Assembly (NCBI RefSeq): GCF_032854445.1
Contig: NC_088295.1
Span: 46,861,385 to 46,921,384, forward strand
From: Liolophura sinensis
Lineage: Eukaryota > Mollusca > Polyplacophora > Chitonida > Chitonidae
Length of the DNA: 60,000 nt
Direction of reading: 5' to 3'
Below, piece after piece: positions 22,279 through 59,654 of this stretch (its first letter is position 1; the number at the start of each line of letters is the position of its first letter). The notes under the pieces were generated by a model that saw only the letters and a program-made list of their open reading frames with translations, searched no databases and was not told the DNA's origin. The position numbers and the translations under genes are program-made.

Positions 22279-23162
22279 TGGTATGTTACCGGTACATGCA
22301 GTTTTAAGCTATGGTTTTATGTCATTTCTTCAATCTTCTTGCATGATTGTGAATGACAGCAAGTTGTGGTGTATACAGTACAAGGGTGTTTATATATAAT
22401 GCATATATCTATATATATGTGTAGATATATATGTATGTAGTTTGTTTCATCAAGACACAGTCTCTTTTTTTTTTAAGTGTAAGGCCTAGATTGAGGTAGG
22501 TCTGGCATGCGACTTGATGTCTACTGCTTGAGGTGTTGTCTGTTGATATTGATATTTTGATATTTGATATCAAAGTCAGGTGCATGTAGCTTGCATAATT
22601 AAGAACAGGTACATGTATCATCTCTTGGGAACAATTAAAAGTCTTGTGCATGTGACTTGTAGGAGCATAATTATTATAAAGAAAAAGTGCATGTATCTTC
22701 TCTTCAAACCTATTTAAATCTGGTGCATTTAGCTTGTATTTTAGTATCAAATAACAAGTACGGTACATTTTATAATAGGTTGGTTGATTTGTATAAAAAC
22801 ATTAAGAAAAGTTTATTTTTAATCAATTTATCTTACATTTGAAGGGTAAGAAATTCAACAAAGAAAAAAATCTGTACATGTACACTATCCTCTTGGAGTT
22901 CGCAACTGTATGATTCCCATGTTGTATCGCTCTTGCAATATCACGAGTTCAAATCCCACACCATGCAAAGAGGCCTTAGTAACAAATTGTTTTTTTTTTC
23001 CACTGATTTGCAGTGTTGTAAAGACATAAAATTTCCAGTCCATAAACTGAACCACAGTAGTATATGAGTATGAGTACCACTGAGTATGATCTTACAAAAT
23101 GATTATTAAAAACATAAAACTGAAATTACTTTTATGTTTGTTTTCTTTTTTTCCCCCCATAG

Positions 23163-23192
23163 GAGAAGGAGCACAATGGAGATGGAGACTGA
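23163..23192 (+). CDS. SH3BGR: Alternative terminal SH3BGR exon (EKEHNGDGD, stop)
   Basis: A very strong acceptor, with a pyrimidine tract from about 23138 and AG at 23161-23162, leads into nine codons and TGA at 23190-23192. Phase 0 matches all upstream exons, and the acidic composition fits an SH3BGR C-terminus. Together with 20935-20976 it would give a short isoform of about 147 residues. The 3' UTR would then run toward the AATAAA at 26264-26269. Confidence 0.55.
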   Translation, partial: EKEHNGDGD

Positions 23193-23383
23193 AGCCTTAT
23201 GACAAAAGAGATAACACCAATGACATCAAAATATGAGACAGTGTTAAAGGCCAGATAATGGGGCTGCTTAACCAAGGGACCCAACTTCGAGCAGTGACAA
23301 TATATAGAGAGAGTATACAGCCATCAGTATTCCATCATGACCATATGAAGCATTATTCATTATATTGCAAAACAAAAAAAAAT

Positions 23384-23387
<4 letters not shown>

Positions 23388-23419
<32 letters not shown>
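23388..23419. repeat. (AT)n microsatellite
   Basis: About sixteen AT units, 200 bp after the short-isoform stop of SH3BGR. Confidence 0.9.
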
Positions 23420-23421
<2 letters not shown>

Positions 23422-24240
23422 AATAGCCTGTAGGAATTTTGCCATTTTGTTTTTGATATCGTGGTATTTTTTAATGCAGATTATTTTGTGAAGGAAATTT
23501 TTCTTTTATAGTCTGTTATTCTGTCTTTAAATAGCGACCGATTTTGAAACCAGGTATACATGAATCAGTGGTTTTCTAAATTTAATATTCTTCACAAGTA
23601 AATTGTTTACTTTCTTCTTCCAGCACGATTTGAGGAAACAAAACTTTGGTGACATCTTTCGTTCTGAAGTTGATGGCTTAAATTCTCTGAAATGTAGACG
23701 TCAGTACAGTACATAAAATGTTGTTTTGCATTTATTTTTGTACAGATACATATATTTGTTAAAGTCTTTTTTTTATATAGAGATTACTGATGGAGTAATG
23801 ATTATATGTGCAAGTTTAGGTTGGTGTAGGGTTAGGATTAATTCATAAGTTTAGAAAGACTTTTTTTTTTTAAATAAATATAATTCTTTTTTTCTATAGT
23901 AAACTGCTAACAATACAGTATCCATCCAAATATATTGTCTGCTCAATACCATCTGGTTGGTCCCATTTTTATAGTTTTTCATAGAAAATACACTATCACT
24001 ACTAAATACATTAATTATGTATGGTCTCACTTTGCAAAATATGGCCAGCTCTTGGGTGTGGAATAATGTGACACTGCAGCCTCTTGCTATCATGAAGTCA
24101 ATTTAGAGACGTGACTATAATATATACATTTGCTATAGCTACATCTAATATATGAACATTAAAAACTTATCAGCAGATACAAGCAAAACAGCTCGATATT
24201 ATATGTATGTTGAAAATTTCTGTAATCTTTTTTTTTGTGT

Positions 24241-24268
24241 TGGGGAGGGGAAGTGGGTGGGGGGGGGG
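24241..24268 (+). other. G-rich stretch with quadruplex potential
   Basis: Runs GGGG, GGGG, GGG and a long G run are separated by 1-4 bases. This satisfies the usual four-run quadruplex pattern on the plus strand, in the predicted 3' UTR of the short SH3BGR transcript. Confidence 0.7.
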
Positions 24269-25937
24269 TATAACTGATGGAATTGTGGTAGCACCTGTCC
24301 CAAGCTATAAAAGCTTTGCTTACTTGGTGAGAGTGTTGATTATCAGTATGTTTTTAGGACTTGTTCTACGTGCTTGACTGTCATTTCTGTTTGTAAGTGT
24401 GGGTCCTGCCTTATCTCTATGACGGCGCCAGATCATTGTTATCTCCCTTGTATTAAAGGACAAGGTGATTTTGAACTAGATAATGTGACCTTTGACTGCA
24501 GACATGTATGGGCATTCTGCCAACTTTCACTGCCTCAGCTTTTCCCATGAATTGTCTCAGTCATTTTAACCATATACCAGGTTGAGAAATTTTTTCAGTG
24601 TACATGTACTAGTAATTTTATGAATGAATAAAATTCTGGGTAAAAGTTTGTGAACTAACATTGCAAGTAAAACGTGGCACACTATAGTTACATGTATATT
24701 GTACCTGTGTAGCTTTTGATTTACTACTCTGCTTGTATTTTGTCTTTGTATGTAGCTGGCAGGTTGTAGGTGATTACAGAATCTAATTAATATTAACATA
24801 TAATTAATAACAAATTAAATGAACAGAACAACTTGGCACCTAAGCATATGACTTACTTTAGAGATTAGTATTTTGGAAATTTATATACATTCTGTGAGAA
24901 TTACTGATGTACACTACATGTACTATGTCTGTGGTATTAAAAGTTACATGAATTAAGATTAGTGAGTGAAAAAAAGGTGAAATTCTTAACTGAGTACACC
25001 ATGTTTGTGAAATGGTTAGTGATTTAAACATATTGTAAGAATTCAGTTAATGTGTAACCATCTTAGGCTTTATATGTATTTAAAGGGTAACAATGGTACA
25101 TATACATGCATTTCAGTGTATGTAAAACTGATATTTTGTAGGTATTTTATGAAATGTTTAGTTTTTTTTGTTGGTCACAAAATGTGCTCTGAAACAATTG
25201 TTCTGTTATAGAGATATGTAAATTTTTCTTGTTTTTTTTTTGAATTTTCAATTGGTGTTAAAATGTTATGATTTTTGTTTTCTTTAGTCATGAATCGAAT
25301 TCTAATGCCCGTTTCTGTATCGTCAAGGAAAAACTTGGTTAATATGGTGGTGAAAACCAGGTATCTTAATGTGACATCAAAGACCTTTAACAAGCAACAT
25401 CTATTGTCTCTGATAACAACATCCTTTGGCTCTGATGTCTTCAGCCATTTCTAAAGACAAAATGCTTCAATCAGGTTACAATATAAAGGCAATGTGAAAT
25501 TCTTCCAACTCCGGGAATACTGCAAAATAAGGTGTTTATTTTTTTTTTTGTTATCCCTTAATAATAAATTTAAAAAAAAAAATGAAATGAAAGTAATTTT
25601 TTAATGATTTTCATGTATGTTTTTTTTTATTATTCATGCTAGGCTTATTAATATAGGTAACTTCAAGTAAACTTTTTAACACCTTTTAGGTATTTTTATG
25701 AAGTGTTGGTTGTGGATTGCTAGCTGATAATCATTGCCTAAACATTTGATGAACAACACATTGTTGGCTTCTCTAAAGGCTTTGAGTATCTTTTACATAT
25801 TGTTACTTATGTCATAATCATTGAATTTGTTAAATACTAGCAAAGTTGCTTCTCTTGTGCTTGCCCGACAGCCTTTGTACTAAATATAGCAATTTGTGTA
25901 GAACTTCTCTTTTTTGTAATGGCTTAGTGTATTTGCA

Positions 25938-26173
25938 GCCAGTGTGGCTCGGTGGCAGGACTGCTGATGCACAAGTTTCAAGTTCAATTCCATTCTTGAC
26001 AAGGACATTTTCAAGATCCACAAGATGCAAGCCCACAAATAGTCTGCATGAGAAAGTTCACCATAATTTGCCAAATGTCTGTTGTTTACCCCAGGCACTC
26101 TGGGTTTCCTCCATGCATGAAACTGATCATTATTGTTTCATTTGAAAATACTCTTGCCATTAAATGACAACAA
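25938..26173 (+). mobile_element. tRNA-derived SINE, family F
   Basis: The box-A-like TGGCTCGGTGGCAGG and box-B-like AAGTTCAATTCC are spaced as in a tRNA gene. A body follows with CAAGATGCAAGCCCACAAAT, CCAGGCACTCTGGGTTTCCT and a decayed tail with ATACTCTTGCCATTAAATGA. Confidence 0.75.
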
Positions 26174-26263
26174 CGTAAATTAAAGCTGTTACATTCCTTA
26201 TTTTACAGCGATACTGGTGACCAAGCATCAAAGCCCAATCGGATGTCAAATAAGAAAAGACTG

Positions 26264-26269
26264 AATAAA
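26264..26269 (+). terminator. Candidate polyadenylation signal AATAAA (short SH3BGR isoform)
   Basis: This is a canonical hexamer on the plus strand. About 100 bases further on, a minus-strand AATAAA is present (TTTATT at 26369-26374). The two could be the facing 3' ends of the convergent SH3BGR and USP47 genes. Confidence 0.35.
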
Positions 26270-26368
26270 GTAATGCACTGAACTAATTTGCCATGATCAG
26301 AAAAATTAATTACGCTGTGGAAAACATCTGTTCACCAACAAATGCTAACACACATAACAACGAATAGC

Positions 26369-26374
26369 TTTATT
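26369..26374 (-). terminator. Candidate minus-strand polyadenylation signal
   Basis: TTTATT on the plus strand reads AATAAA on the minus strand. If it belongs to USP47, the 3' UTR would be about 6 kb or more, so other signals between here and 33 kb are equally possible. Confidence 0.25.
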
Positions 26375-28182
26375 CATCTGCCGAAGTACATAAACAGTGG
26401 AAAATTCAACACATTCAACCTGCATGTACAAATTATAAAGGTATTACAAAAACAGGCAACACGGAGAGAAAGCATGACAAAAATGGAAAATAATCAACTG
26501 GATCGAGTAAGGCCTTGACGATCACCGCACCTGCTTAAGTACGAACATTGCAGGTTGCTCGACATATGCATGGTGTGCAATCACCCCACTCTTAGCGTCC
26601 TATCTGGTTTGCTTGGGCTTAGTTCAGTTTTGAGAAGGGGCGAGGACAGAGTGCATGGATAGGTGACAGTAAATCTTAGGAGCCTATAAAGATATGAAAC
26701 TGTGGTCAAAATAGTTAGAAGGAATAAGCGGTGTTGTGTGTTGTTTTCTTTCCAAAAGATCCTCAGTTCAAAGTCATGGCTTACGGTTTCGTAGTTGGTT
26801 TTCTGTGCCCGTCTGTTCCTTATGGGCATATATGGTCTAGACTTGAAAAGAAATTGGAAACCGCAATATTCCTTTAACGGTTGAATTTGGCCTATTAAGA
26901 GTTACATTTTTTGGGCTCATCATGATTCAAGGTACATGTGTGGATAGAGATTGTTGGTATATTTGGCCATGGTTTTGGACTTTCATTTGTGACAGCACGG
27001 GGTACGGGGGAATGCTGTCGGCGATTGCTGAGAATTACCCATGATGCATTGCGAACAGGGCTCTCTACGTGTAAACAACGTCTGTTGATAGCTGTGGAGG
27101 GGGAGTTGTTCATTTCTCGGTTTGAGTGACAGACAGCCGACCTATGGGGCAGGTTACCTGCAGCACATGTACAGTAATAGGGCCTACACAGTTACCTCCA
27201 AAGTCTATGTTAAATGCACAGGCTTAGCCTATATTTCTATTTCTGAAGCACAGAGCTGTTATTTTAACACTTCTACTCCTAGCGAGAAAACTAGAGATCG
27301 TAGTTCAAATCCGTCGGCATGGACCAGGAACCACATGTCTTTAGCTACAATTTGGTGCAAGTCTCAGATTTGTAGCTTTCGTAGTTTTCGAATTACATGC
27401 CACTGAAATTAAGTGACTGGAAAATGTTTTTGACCATATTTTAAAAAGTTATAAAAATATGCAAAATCCGAAAGCAGATTCGGAATCAGCGTTGCCAATT
27501 ACACCAGATTAAATGAAAACATTGTCAAAATTAGACACTTTTTATGACGTCGTAACTGATCAGTTGCTAGCTTCCAAAGTTTTCCATGCCTGTCCGAGAT
27601 TTATTCAAACTTGTTCTAACCGTGATCACTCTACAAGTAAATCAAATTTCAAAAGAATCCGTTCGTTGGTTCTTGAGAAGAAGATTTTTAAAGGGTTTGA
27701 TCAAATCCAAGATGGCCATTGTCACGAGACCAAAGTTAACCAGAAACAGTCAAACTTTGCCTCGTAACCTTTTTCCAAAAATCACCACATTTCATCAACA
27801 TTCAATGAAAACTTTTCTTTTTACAGCTCTTAAACCTTTCAAAAAGCTTCCAAAAAAAAAAAATACGGAAGAAAAATAAAAAAACTCCGAACGTTTAACA
27901 GGTGTCCCAGCACTGCGTGCTAGGCCACTTAAATATAAATGAATTTTGTTGACTGGATTAGTGTTGAGTCATACTGCTCTGCGAAGATCAGAATGAATGG
28001 TCTGCTTTGTACTTATATGTTCATTGTTGATCCCAGAGGAGCAACACGACCACCTTGTTAAGTGACGGCCTCTAAGGCTAAAACTGTAAGGTCCCGATTC
28101 ACACCGTTATAATTGGGTCTGGCCTGATAGTTTATAATCAGCAACACTGGTAGGGCCTGCTTCCATGACTTTCACTCAGCAT

Positions 28183-28388
28183 GGTAACAGTGTATTTCTT
28201 CTACCTTTGGGCATGTTTGCAAGATGTTCATTCAAGCATATTCTGTGAGCATTACTCTATCTAGAGTGTTCTAACGTATATCTGTTATGAAGCCGCGAAT
28301 TCGGCCAACCTAACTGGTGTAGTTTTGTCTCGTAAATAAAAATTTAAAAAGTGCATAAATTGGGGAACAGTCTGAGGAATTAGGGTAC
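28183..28388. mobile_element. Terminal-inverted-repeat element, family T
   Basis: Left end GTAACAGTGTATTTCTTCTA, interior GTTTGCAAGATGTTCATTCA and AAGTGCATAAATTG, right end CTGAGGAATTAGGGTAC. Confidence 0.65.
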
Positions 28389-29077
28389 TGAACAACACGG
28401 CGCCAATGCTGGGGCATTTTGTACTACTGAAGCAACTATACATGTATAAATACATGTACGCCTACGGTACAAAACTTGATCTCGTACAATGATATACCGG
28501 TAATAGGACCAAATTAATGTTGAAACGGACAAAACCTTTCTGTTTCACAACCCCCCCCCCCCCCCCCAAAAAAAAAACAAAAAAAACAGCTGGTATTGGT
28601 TTGAGTCATCGCAGTGATTGGATATATCCTGTCACTACAAGCCATTCATGTTAAGATATCGCATCACCAACTAGGATAATCCCAATAAGTGTATACTCTC
28701 AAAAGTGTGAGGATTTATGTAATTTATGGATATCCCCCAATCCACGTCTTTGGTGGCCAGCATTACACGATGGGTCAGACAGGATGTTTGTGTGCTTCTG
28801 GGTTTACACATGTATCCCCAGAGACATAAATGCAGTCCTGAATACTAAATCAGACTGTGGAACATTCAGGAGACTGTGTAAAGGTATTATCATACTGGTT
28901 TATCTAACAATGCGAGGAACGCCGAATATCAGTAAATTTTATTCATACAAGAAATAAATTTCACAGGATGGTTGTCACTGCATTCATTTTGGTGCATTTA
29001 ACAAGTCCGCTTCACAAATACATCTTCGAAACACCTACAGCACTATTATTACTGTGTTAAATAAGAAAAAATTTACA

Positions 29078-29294
29078 TTTATTTATTTTATTTATTTCAT
29101 TGGTGTTTTACGCGGTATACTTAAAAATATTACACTTATACGACGGCAACCAGCCTTATGATGGGAGGAAACTGGGCAGAGAACTTGAGAAACAAGTGAC
29201 CATCCACAGGTTGCTGCAGACCTTCCTACATACAGCTGGAGAGGAAGCCAGCATGAACTGATTCAACTCACTGAGACCGCATTGGTGAGAGGCA
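29078..29294 (-). mobile_element. SINE, family A
   Basis: Reverse orientation: ATTTATTT tail, TGGTGTTTTACGCGGTATAC, GGGAGGAAACTGGGCAGAG, GAGAGGAAGCCAGCATGAAC and CCGCATTGGTGAGAGGC. Confidence 0.85.
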
Positions 29295-29617
29295 GAAAAT
29301 CTTCTACGAAATGTTTTAAAAGTGAAAACATAATATAACTAAAAACTGAACACAAATCATTGTTTAAATTATATTTATTCCAATCCATTTGTCAACAAGA
29401 AACTGGCTGGTATATATCTTTGCAGTCAAGTTACATCTTCATACAAACGCAGTACTGTGTAACTTGGTACAACTAAAAATTTGTCTACATTGAGGGCCTG
29501 TTCCTATACCATTAATGGAAAAGGCCTCTAAAAATTAAAGAAGGCGTCACTAAACAGACCACTTAAAACTATGCACAACTATACTTTCATTTATGTTTAT
29601 AGATTTTGTGAAAAGAG

Positions 29618-29874
29618 TTAAAGGCATTCAAAGATTGGAATTCTAAGGTGGGCTTTACATCATATTATCAGAGTTTAGGAACTCTGACGTCACAGGAAGT
29701 TTTTCCACCTCTAATCACAACACTGAATGTTGGAATAACTCTTTTTACCCATAAGTAAAACATTATTGAAATAATGTTCTCGAAAAATTTTTTCTTCGGG
29801 TGAACATCCGGGGGAAAAAAGGTGATGTGACGTCAGTGTTCCTAACTAGCATCAGTATTGCAGAATGCCTTTTA
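29618..29874. mobile_element. Foldback element with the same end motif
   Basis: The ends read TTAA-AGGCATTC and GAATGCCT-TTTA. Inner arms share GGAACTCTGACGTCAC against GTGACGTCAGTGTTCC. The end AAAGGCA and the flank resemble those of 13647-14089, so they may be related subfamilies. Confidence 0.75.
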
Positions 29875-30744
29875 GTAAAAATCTTCAAAAAAATCTGAAA
29901 AAATACATGAAAATATTTCTACGCATAGTTTTCAGTTGTCCCTATGATGAGCCGTACTTCATATTTTAGTTTTCTTGTACTTTTAAACAGACCTGTAATT
30001 ATAAGGGCACGTAGTCTCAGGCTTTGCGTAGTTTCAGGGGTGGCATCTTTTTTTTTCTTCTCGTTTGTTTGAGCACAGGATTTAACCTACATTTCACCAA
30101 ACATCTTCACAATCTGAAAGCTTTCATTCATACATTCAGTATTTCCCTTGACTGCACGAGTAGAAGAAAATGTTCCAAAACATGAGGCTCTGACATGCAT
30201 CTGGCCAATATATGCCTTATCATCTCGCAGGTGTCGCACAACAAACAAAAGCACATGGCCTTCGATGTCTATGCTAGAATACGCCCAACTGAGCGAAATC
30301 GCGGATTCTGGTCATCTCGTGTGTTTTATATGTATTTTCACCCTTTTCAACATGAAACAAATTTACAAACGATTGCTGAAAAGTCAAGAATTTGCTGAAT
30401 CCGTCTAAAGAGTAGAGAAGGTATGATTCATACATGAAACTCAGATAAGGCTCATTAAAATGCACCAAGCCCTAATTCTTCGAAAATTTGGGGCAGATAT
30501 TAGTAGTGTTGGAAGTAGAATATTACATTTCTTTACCAGCCTTTTGGAAAAGCAAAGGTATGAATAGGTTGTTCATTAGATGGTATGAAAACTCAATATT
30601 CCTGCTACAATTACATATACACTGGCTAAAATGAGCGGACTAGGTATCCCAAATTTTAGAAGAACATGGTAGGTCATGCACATGGAAATGACTGAACCAC
30701 TCAGCAGTAATCTGTTTTCCATCTGCAAGATTTCCAAATACAGA

Positions 30745-30886
30745 GGTCACTTTCACAAAACTTTGTGAATCAATGTTTCGTAACTTTTCTCGTAAATGAC
30801 GTCGCCTTGTGACACTATAACCTAGACGTCTTTTACAACAAAAAGCTACGAGAACCGTGACTAATGAAGTTTTGTGAAAGTGGCCC
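30745..30886. mobile_element. Palindromic 142-bp MITE
   Basis: The left arm GGTCACTTTCACAAAACTTT and the right end AAGTTTTGTGAAAGTGGCCC are inverted copies. Similarity continues inward for nearly 60 bases per arm. AGA on each side could be a 3-bp duplication. There is no coding capacity. Confidence 0.8.
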
Positions 30887-31551
30887 AGACCTTCAGATTC
30901 TTACAATCGTAAGAAATCGGGGTCAGTAGAGAACGGTTTGCTCGCACAGTCAAGGGACATAACGAATGTATAGCATACACTCAGACATCATGAAGGTTTA
31001 ACATGGATGGTATGAATTAGGATAGAGTAAAAGTACTGTTTTTGCTTTAGCATTTGTCTGCACTTATACAATGTACATCAGTTGCAGGAATTCTAACCGA
31101 GGTGAATAGCTGCTGACGATGCAAGAAGTAAAAGGATAAAGAGGTAGAGGGCAAACAACAGTACATATAAACACGTCCAAACAGGGGAGCACTTGGCAGA
31201 AGAAATGAGGAACACATCTTTGGGATACAGTTCATGTAATGCAAAATCCCACATCTCAACAAGAAGTTTCCTCAAACAACAGGAATCTAACAAGGTTCAA
31301 ATCATGCTTGTGATTTTGTCTAACATGAGTTCTCATCTATGCATTAAGCAAAGGACTTCATTCCTACTTCTTAATGCCCATGATATAAGGAATCCTGTTT
31401 TTGACTAATCAACAGTTTATCTTCAAAAGTTCATCATATAAAAAAAAAATGAAGCATTTCAGTTTTACATTTACACTGCAAAGCGTAGACAAACCTAACG
31501 ACAGGATTTTCAACTGTCACGTTGTAACCACTTGCAGCTAAATTTAAATCT

Positions 31552-31776
31552 GCACAACCTACTTCTTCAACCTTTTCAAGCAACCTGCAACCAACATCTT
31601 CAAACATTCTGAAAGAACTATGATGCGTAGAGAAATAATTTGCGCGGCTTTATGAAGCTTGCATCTTTAATAATGCAAGCACTTCATTTTAGCATCATTT
31701 TCACGATAATTTTATGCATGAATTCCACTGAAAAAATGTCCTTCAGACGTGGAAAAGGTGGAAGATTCCTAGTACA
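31552..31776. mobile_element. Terminal-inverted-repeat element, family T-related
   Basis: Left end CTACTTCTTCAACCTTTTC, right end GAAAAGGTGGAAGATTCCTA. An internal hairpin GCTTGCAT...ATGCAAGC occurs at about 31658-31681. The copy at 50289-50442 has the same left part. Confidence 0.6.
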
Positions 31777-32204
31777 TGTATTTTAAGTTCTGGCAGCCTA
31801 ACATGCCAAGAAAACATAGTGGATTCAAACAGCAATTGCAGTAATACAACACACAGCAGCTAAATTGTACTTAACAGGCATGTTTTTAGATTTCCCACCA
31901 TGGGTGCTCCCTGAACTGAACCCTGTGACAAAAAAACTACATGTACATCCGTAATCAAAAGTAAAAATATGTCTTAAGTCTGCCAATTCTGACTCCCATT
32001 ACTAAGGATAGATAATACACTTAAATAACACCTTTCTCATGAATTATATTTTAACTTATCTTTTTCAGTATTTGCATTGACTACTATGACACCATTTACA
32101 GATAAAAGTTATCAGAAAGATAGATTTCCTAAGCATTTGTTTGAAATGGTGTCTATGTTGTACACGATGACAAGTCGCAACTATTAGATTGTCCTTTAGC
32201 ACAA

Positions 32205-32456
32205 TTCATGATATCCTCACATAACAGTATCCGCCTTTTCCAAATAAAACTATCTGCCTTCCCAATAACAGTATCCGCCTTCCCAATAACACTATCCGCC
32301 TTCCCAATAACAGTATCCACCCTTTCAAAAATAACATACTCATATTCCAATAACAATATCTGCCAATGCTCATTCCCAAAATGACAGTGTCTCCCATTCC
32401 AAAATGACAGTTTCTCCCATTCTACCTTTCCCAAATGAAAGTATCAGTCCTTTTCC
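32205..32456. repeat. Tandem repeat with a unit of about 22 bp, next to the assembly gap
   Basis: Variants of TTCCCAATAACAGTATCCGCC are repeated about ten times and become more divergent rightward (CCAAAATGACAGTNTCTCCCATT). The array ends about 40 bp before the run of N. Confidence 0.85.
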
Positions 32457-32492
32457 AAACTATGTACAGCAGAATTCACCAAGTCACTAAAC

Positions 32493-32692
32493 NNNNNNNN
32501 NNNNNNNNNNNNNNNNNNNNNNNNNNNNNNNNNNNNNNNNNNNNNNNNNNNNNNNNNNNNNNNNNNNNNNNNNNNNNNNNNNNNNNNNNNNNNNNNNNNN
32601 NNNNNNNNNNNNNNNNNNNNNNNNNNNNNNNNNNNNNNNNNNNNNNNNNNNNNNNNNNNNNNNNNNNNNNNNNNNNNNNNNNNNNNNNNNNN
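32493..32692. other. Assembly gap of 200 N
   Basis: Exactly 200 unknown bases, a round number that suggests a scaffolding placeholder of unknown true size. It lies 724 bp beyond the last recognised USP47 exon on the downstream side, so the missing final USP47 exon could be in it. Confidence 0.99.
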
Positions 32693-33415
32693 TTTTTTAT
32701 TTGATTTGCGTTAACATTGTGCTCTTGAATTTTTCATTTATGAGAAGGCAGTCAGGTTTATGGGTGGATGGGTGGCTGTGTTACAACCTGACAAATCTCA
32801 CAACTTACAGCCGCGGCTAAAACAGCAAGAGCTGGACTGAACATGCAATAGTCACAGTGATCCAGTGTTTTAAGCATCTGAGCAAAAAGAGAATTTGTAT
32901 CAAAATGGAACTTCTTCCTCCAAAAGAAGGATAAGTCTCTTCTGTGTAAAGCAGGTTCCAAAAAAACTTTGTTTCTACATGGTATTAAGTGTCTATACAC
33001 TACATGGAACAAAAATAATTCCATGAAATTTGATCATCTGACATCCTAAAATTTTTAGTTTTAATCCTCTTGAACCTTTAATTTAAAAAGTGCGTCCGAA
33101 ATTGCACTATTTTCAAAGTGGTTATTGGAACACATACCAAGTTGCGCAGAATCCTTTTGAACAAGCCTTACATAAAAGCCAAAAGCAACAAATCTGTTCT
33201 CTCGCCCTAAGATACTGTAGCAGTTGATGCTTCCAACACATATAGTTTTAATCTGGGAAAGTAATTTCTACCAACTCCTTTTGCTCCCTACCATAGCTCT
33301 ACTTTACTGCTGAAATTGTGACTAGTTCAGTTAAGTGTCAAAATAGTGTTAAAACTCCTGATAAAATATCTTCTATCTCCATGTTTCCATCTAGAGCCAC
33401 ATTCTATACAATTAC

Positions 33416-58625
<25,210 letters not shown>

Positions 58626-59654
58626 CTAGCAACAAGATAAATGCATACGTTCAAGGCTTGACATTAAACACTGCTCCACTGAGCACTGAAATTTTGGTTG
58701 GGCCAGCCAAGGTAAACAAGCACTGGTCCGACTGACAAGGCCATTCATCAAAATTTAGTTAAGTTACCATTTACAGTACCTACATTTGTAAACAAGCACT
58801 AAACTAATAAAATATGCCTTCTTCAAAGACTTCTAGCTAATAATAAATATGCATTCAGATGAAGATGTATCATCACAGTTTTCTTCACTTAACGGAAGGA
58901 CAGACCACTGGATCTCAAAGCACATTGGTCCAATTTGCTGCTGACTGTCAAAATATTGCTGCAACACTCCTAACATAGCGCGAAGACATAATCAATGACT
59001 TACTTGCCAGTGACATATTGTATTTAAATCCTACTGCAGGGCTTCCTCTGGATCACTATATTTTTTGTAGGCTACTCACTTTAGAAAATGAATAAATTTT
59101 GTAGCCAACATTTTCTTGATCCGCATTAGTTTAGCCAAATTATATGTTTTATAGCCATATTTCCCTATTTCTAGACAAAGCCATTTGACCTGCACTTTTT
59201 GTATGCTGAATTACGTGTATACTATAGGCAGACTCAGTAGAATAAAACAAAAAATAACAAACAATTTGCATGTAACTGCTGACAAAGACAACTTTATTTA
59301 GTTATCTTTTAAGATCAATAATCAAGTGAAATACCATAACATGCAGCACTACGTATCTGGAAATATTTGTTTGTGTAACGAGCCTGTCAACTGTTGCATC
59401 AGTATCACTGTAGGTGTTAAATACAAAAATGTTAGAAGAATATCTGCTTTCAAAAGGAGAAAATCACAGATGAAATGAAAACAGTCAGGATCTCTTTTAA
59501 AAATGACCAAAAGATACTGGGTATTTCAATTAGTTACTTCTACATAATGACTAATGTCGCTAATCATGAAATAGTTAAGTATAATGTGTTCATGTTTGCC
59601 TTAATTCTACATCCTGGTTGTATATATATTATATATATTGTATATATCACCTGG
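58626..59654 (-). other. USP47 intron, repeat-rich
   Basis: This lies upstream (minus sense) of the first recognised USP47 exon, so it is expected to be intronic. A TA-rich run occurs at 59617-59648, and a possible transposon remnant (TGGCTACAAAATTT-like on the minus strand) occurs at 59030-59200. No upstream USP47 exon was identified here. Confidence 0.4.

Larger units (their letters stand above)
26375..32492. other. Non-coding region between the convergent genes
   Basis: There is no recognisable coding exon in this 6.1 kb. It contains a SINE (29078-29294, minus), two foldback elements (29618-29874 and 30745-30886), two terminal-inverted-repeat elements (28183-28388 and 31552-31776), a C run near 28551-28567 and a tandem array (32205-32456) that runs up to the assembly gap. 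Part of it may be USP47 3' UTR. Confidence 0.5.

Noticed and set aside
22102-22356. Cys-rich plus-strand frame (CECGRFL repeats)
   Set aside because: Produced by the 24-bp minisatellite. A Cys-rich peptide gene was considered, but there is no signal peptide, start context or exon structure.
25938-25992. A true tRNA gene with A and B boxes
   Set aside because: Box-like motifs are present, but the cloverleaf does not close and the sequence continues into a SINE body.
26210-26282. Possible extra terminal exon after an AG at 26209 (TGDQASKPNRMSNKKRLNK)
   Set aside because: The acceptor looks fair, but no upstream donor of matching phase was identified and an AATAAA lies within it. More likely 3' UTR.
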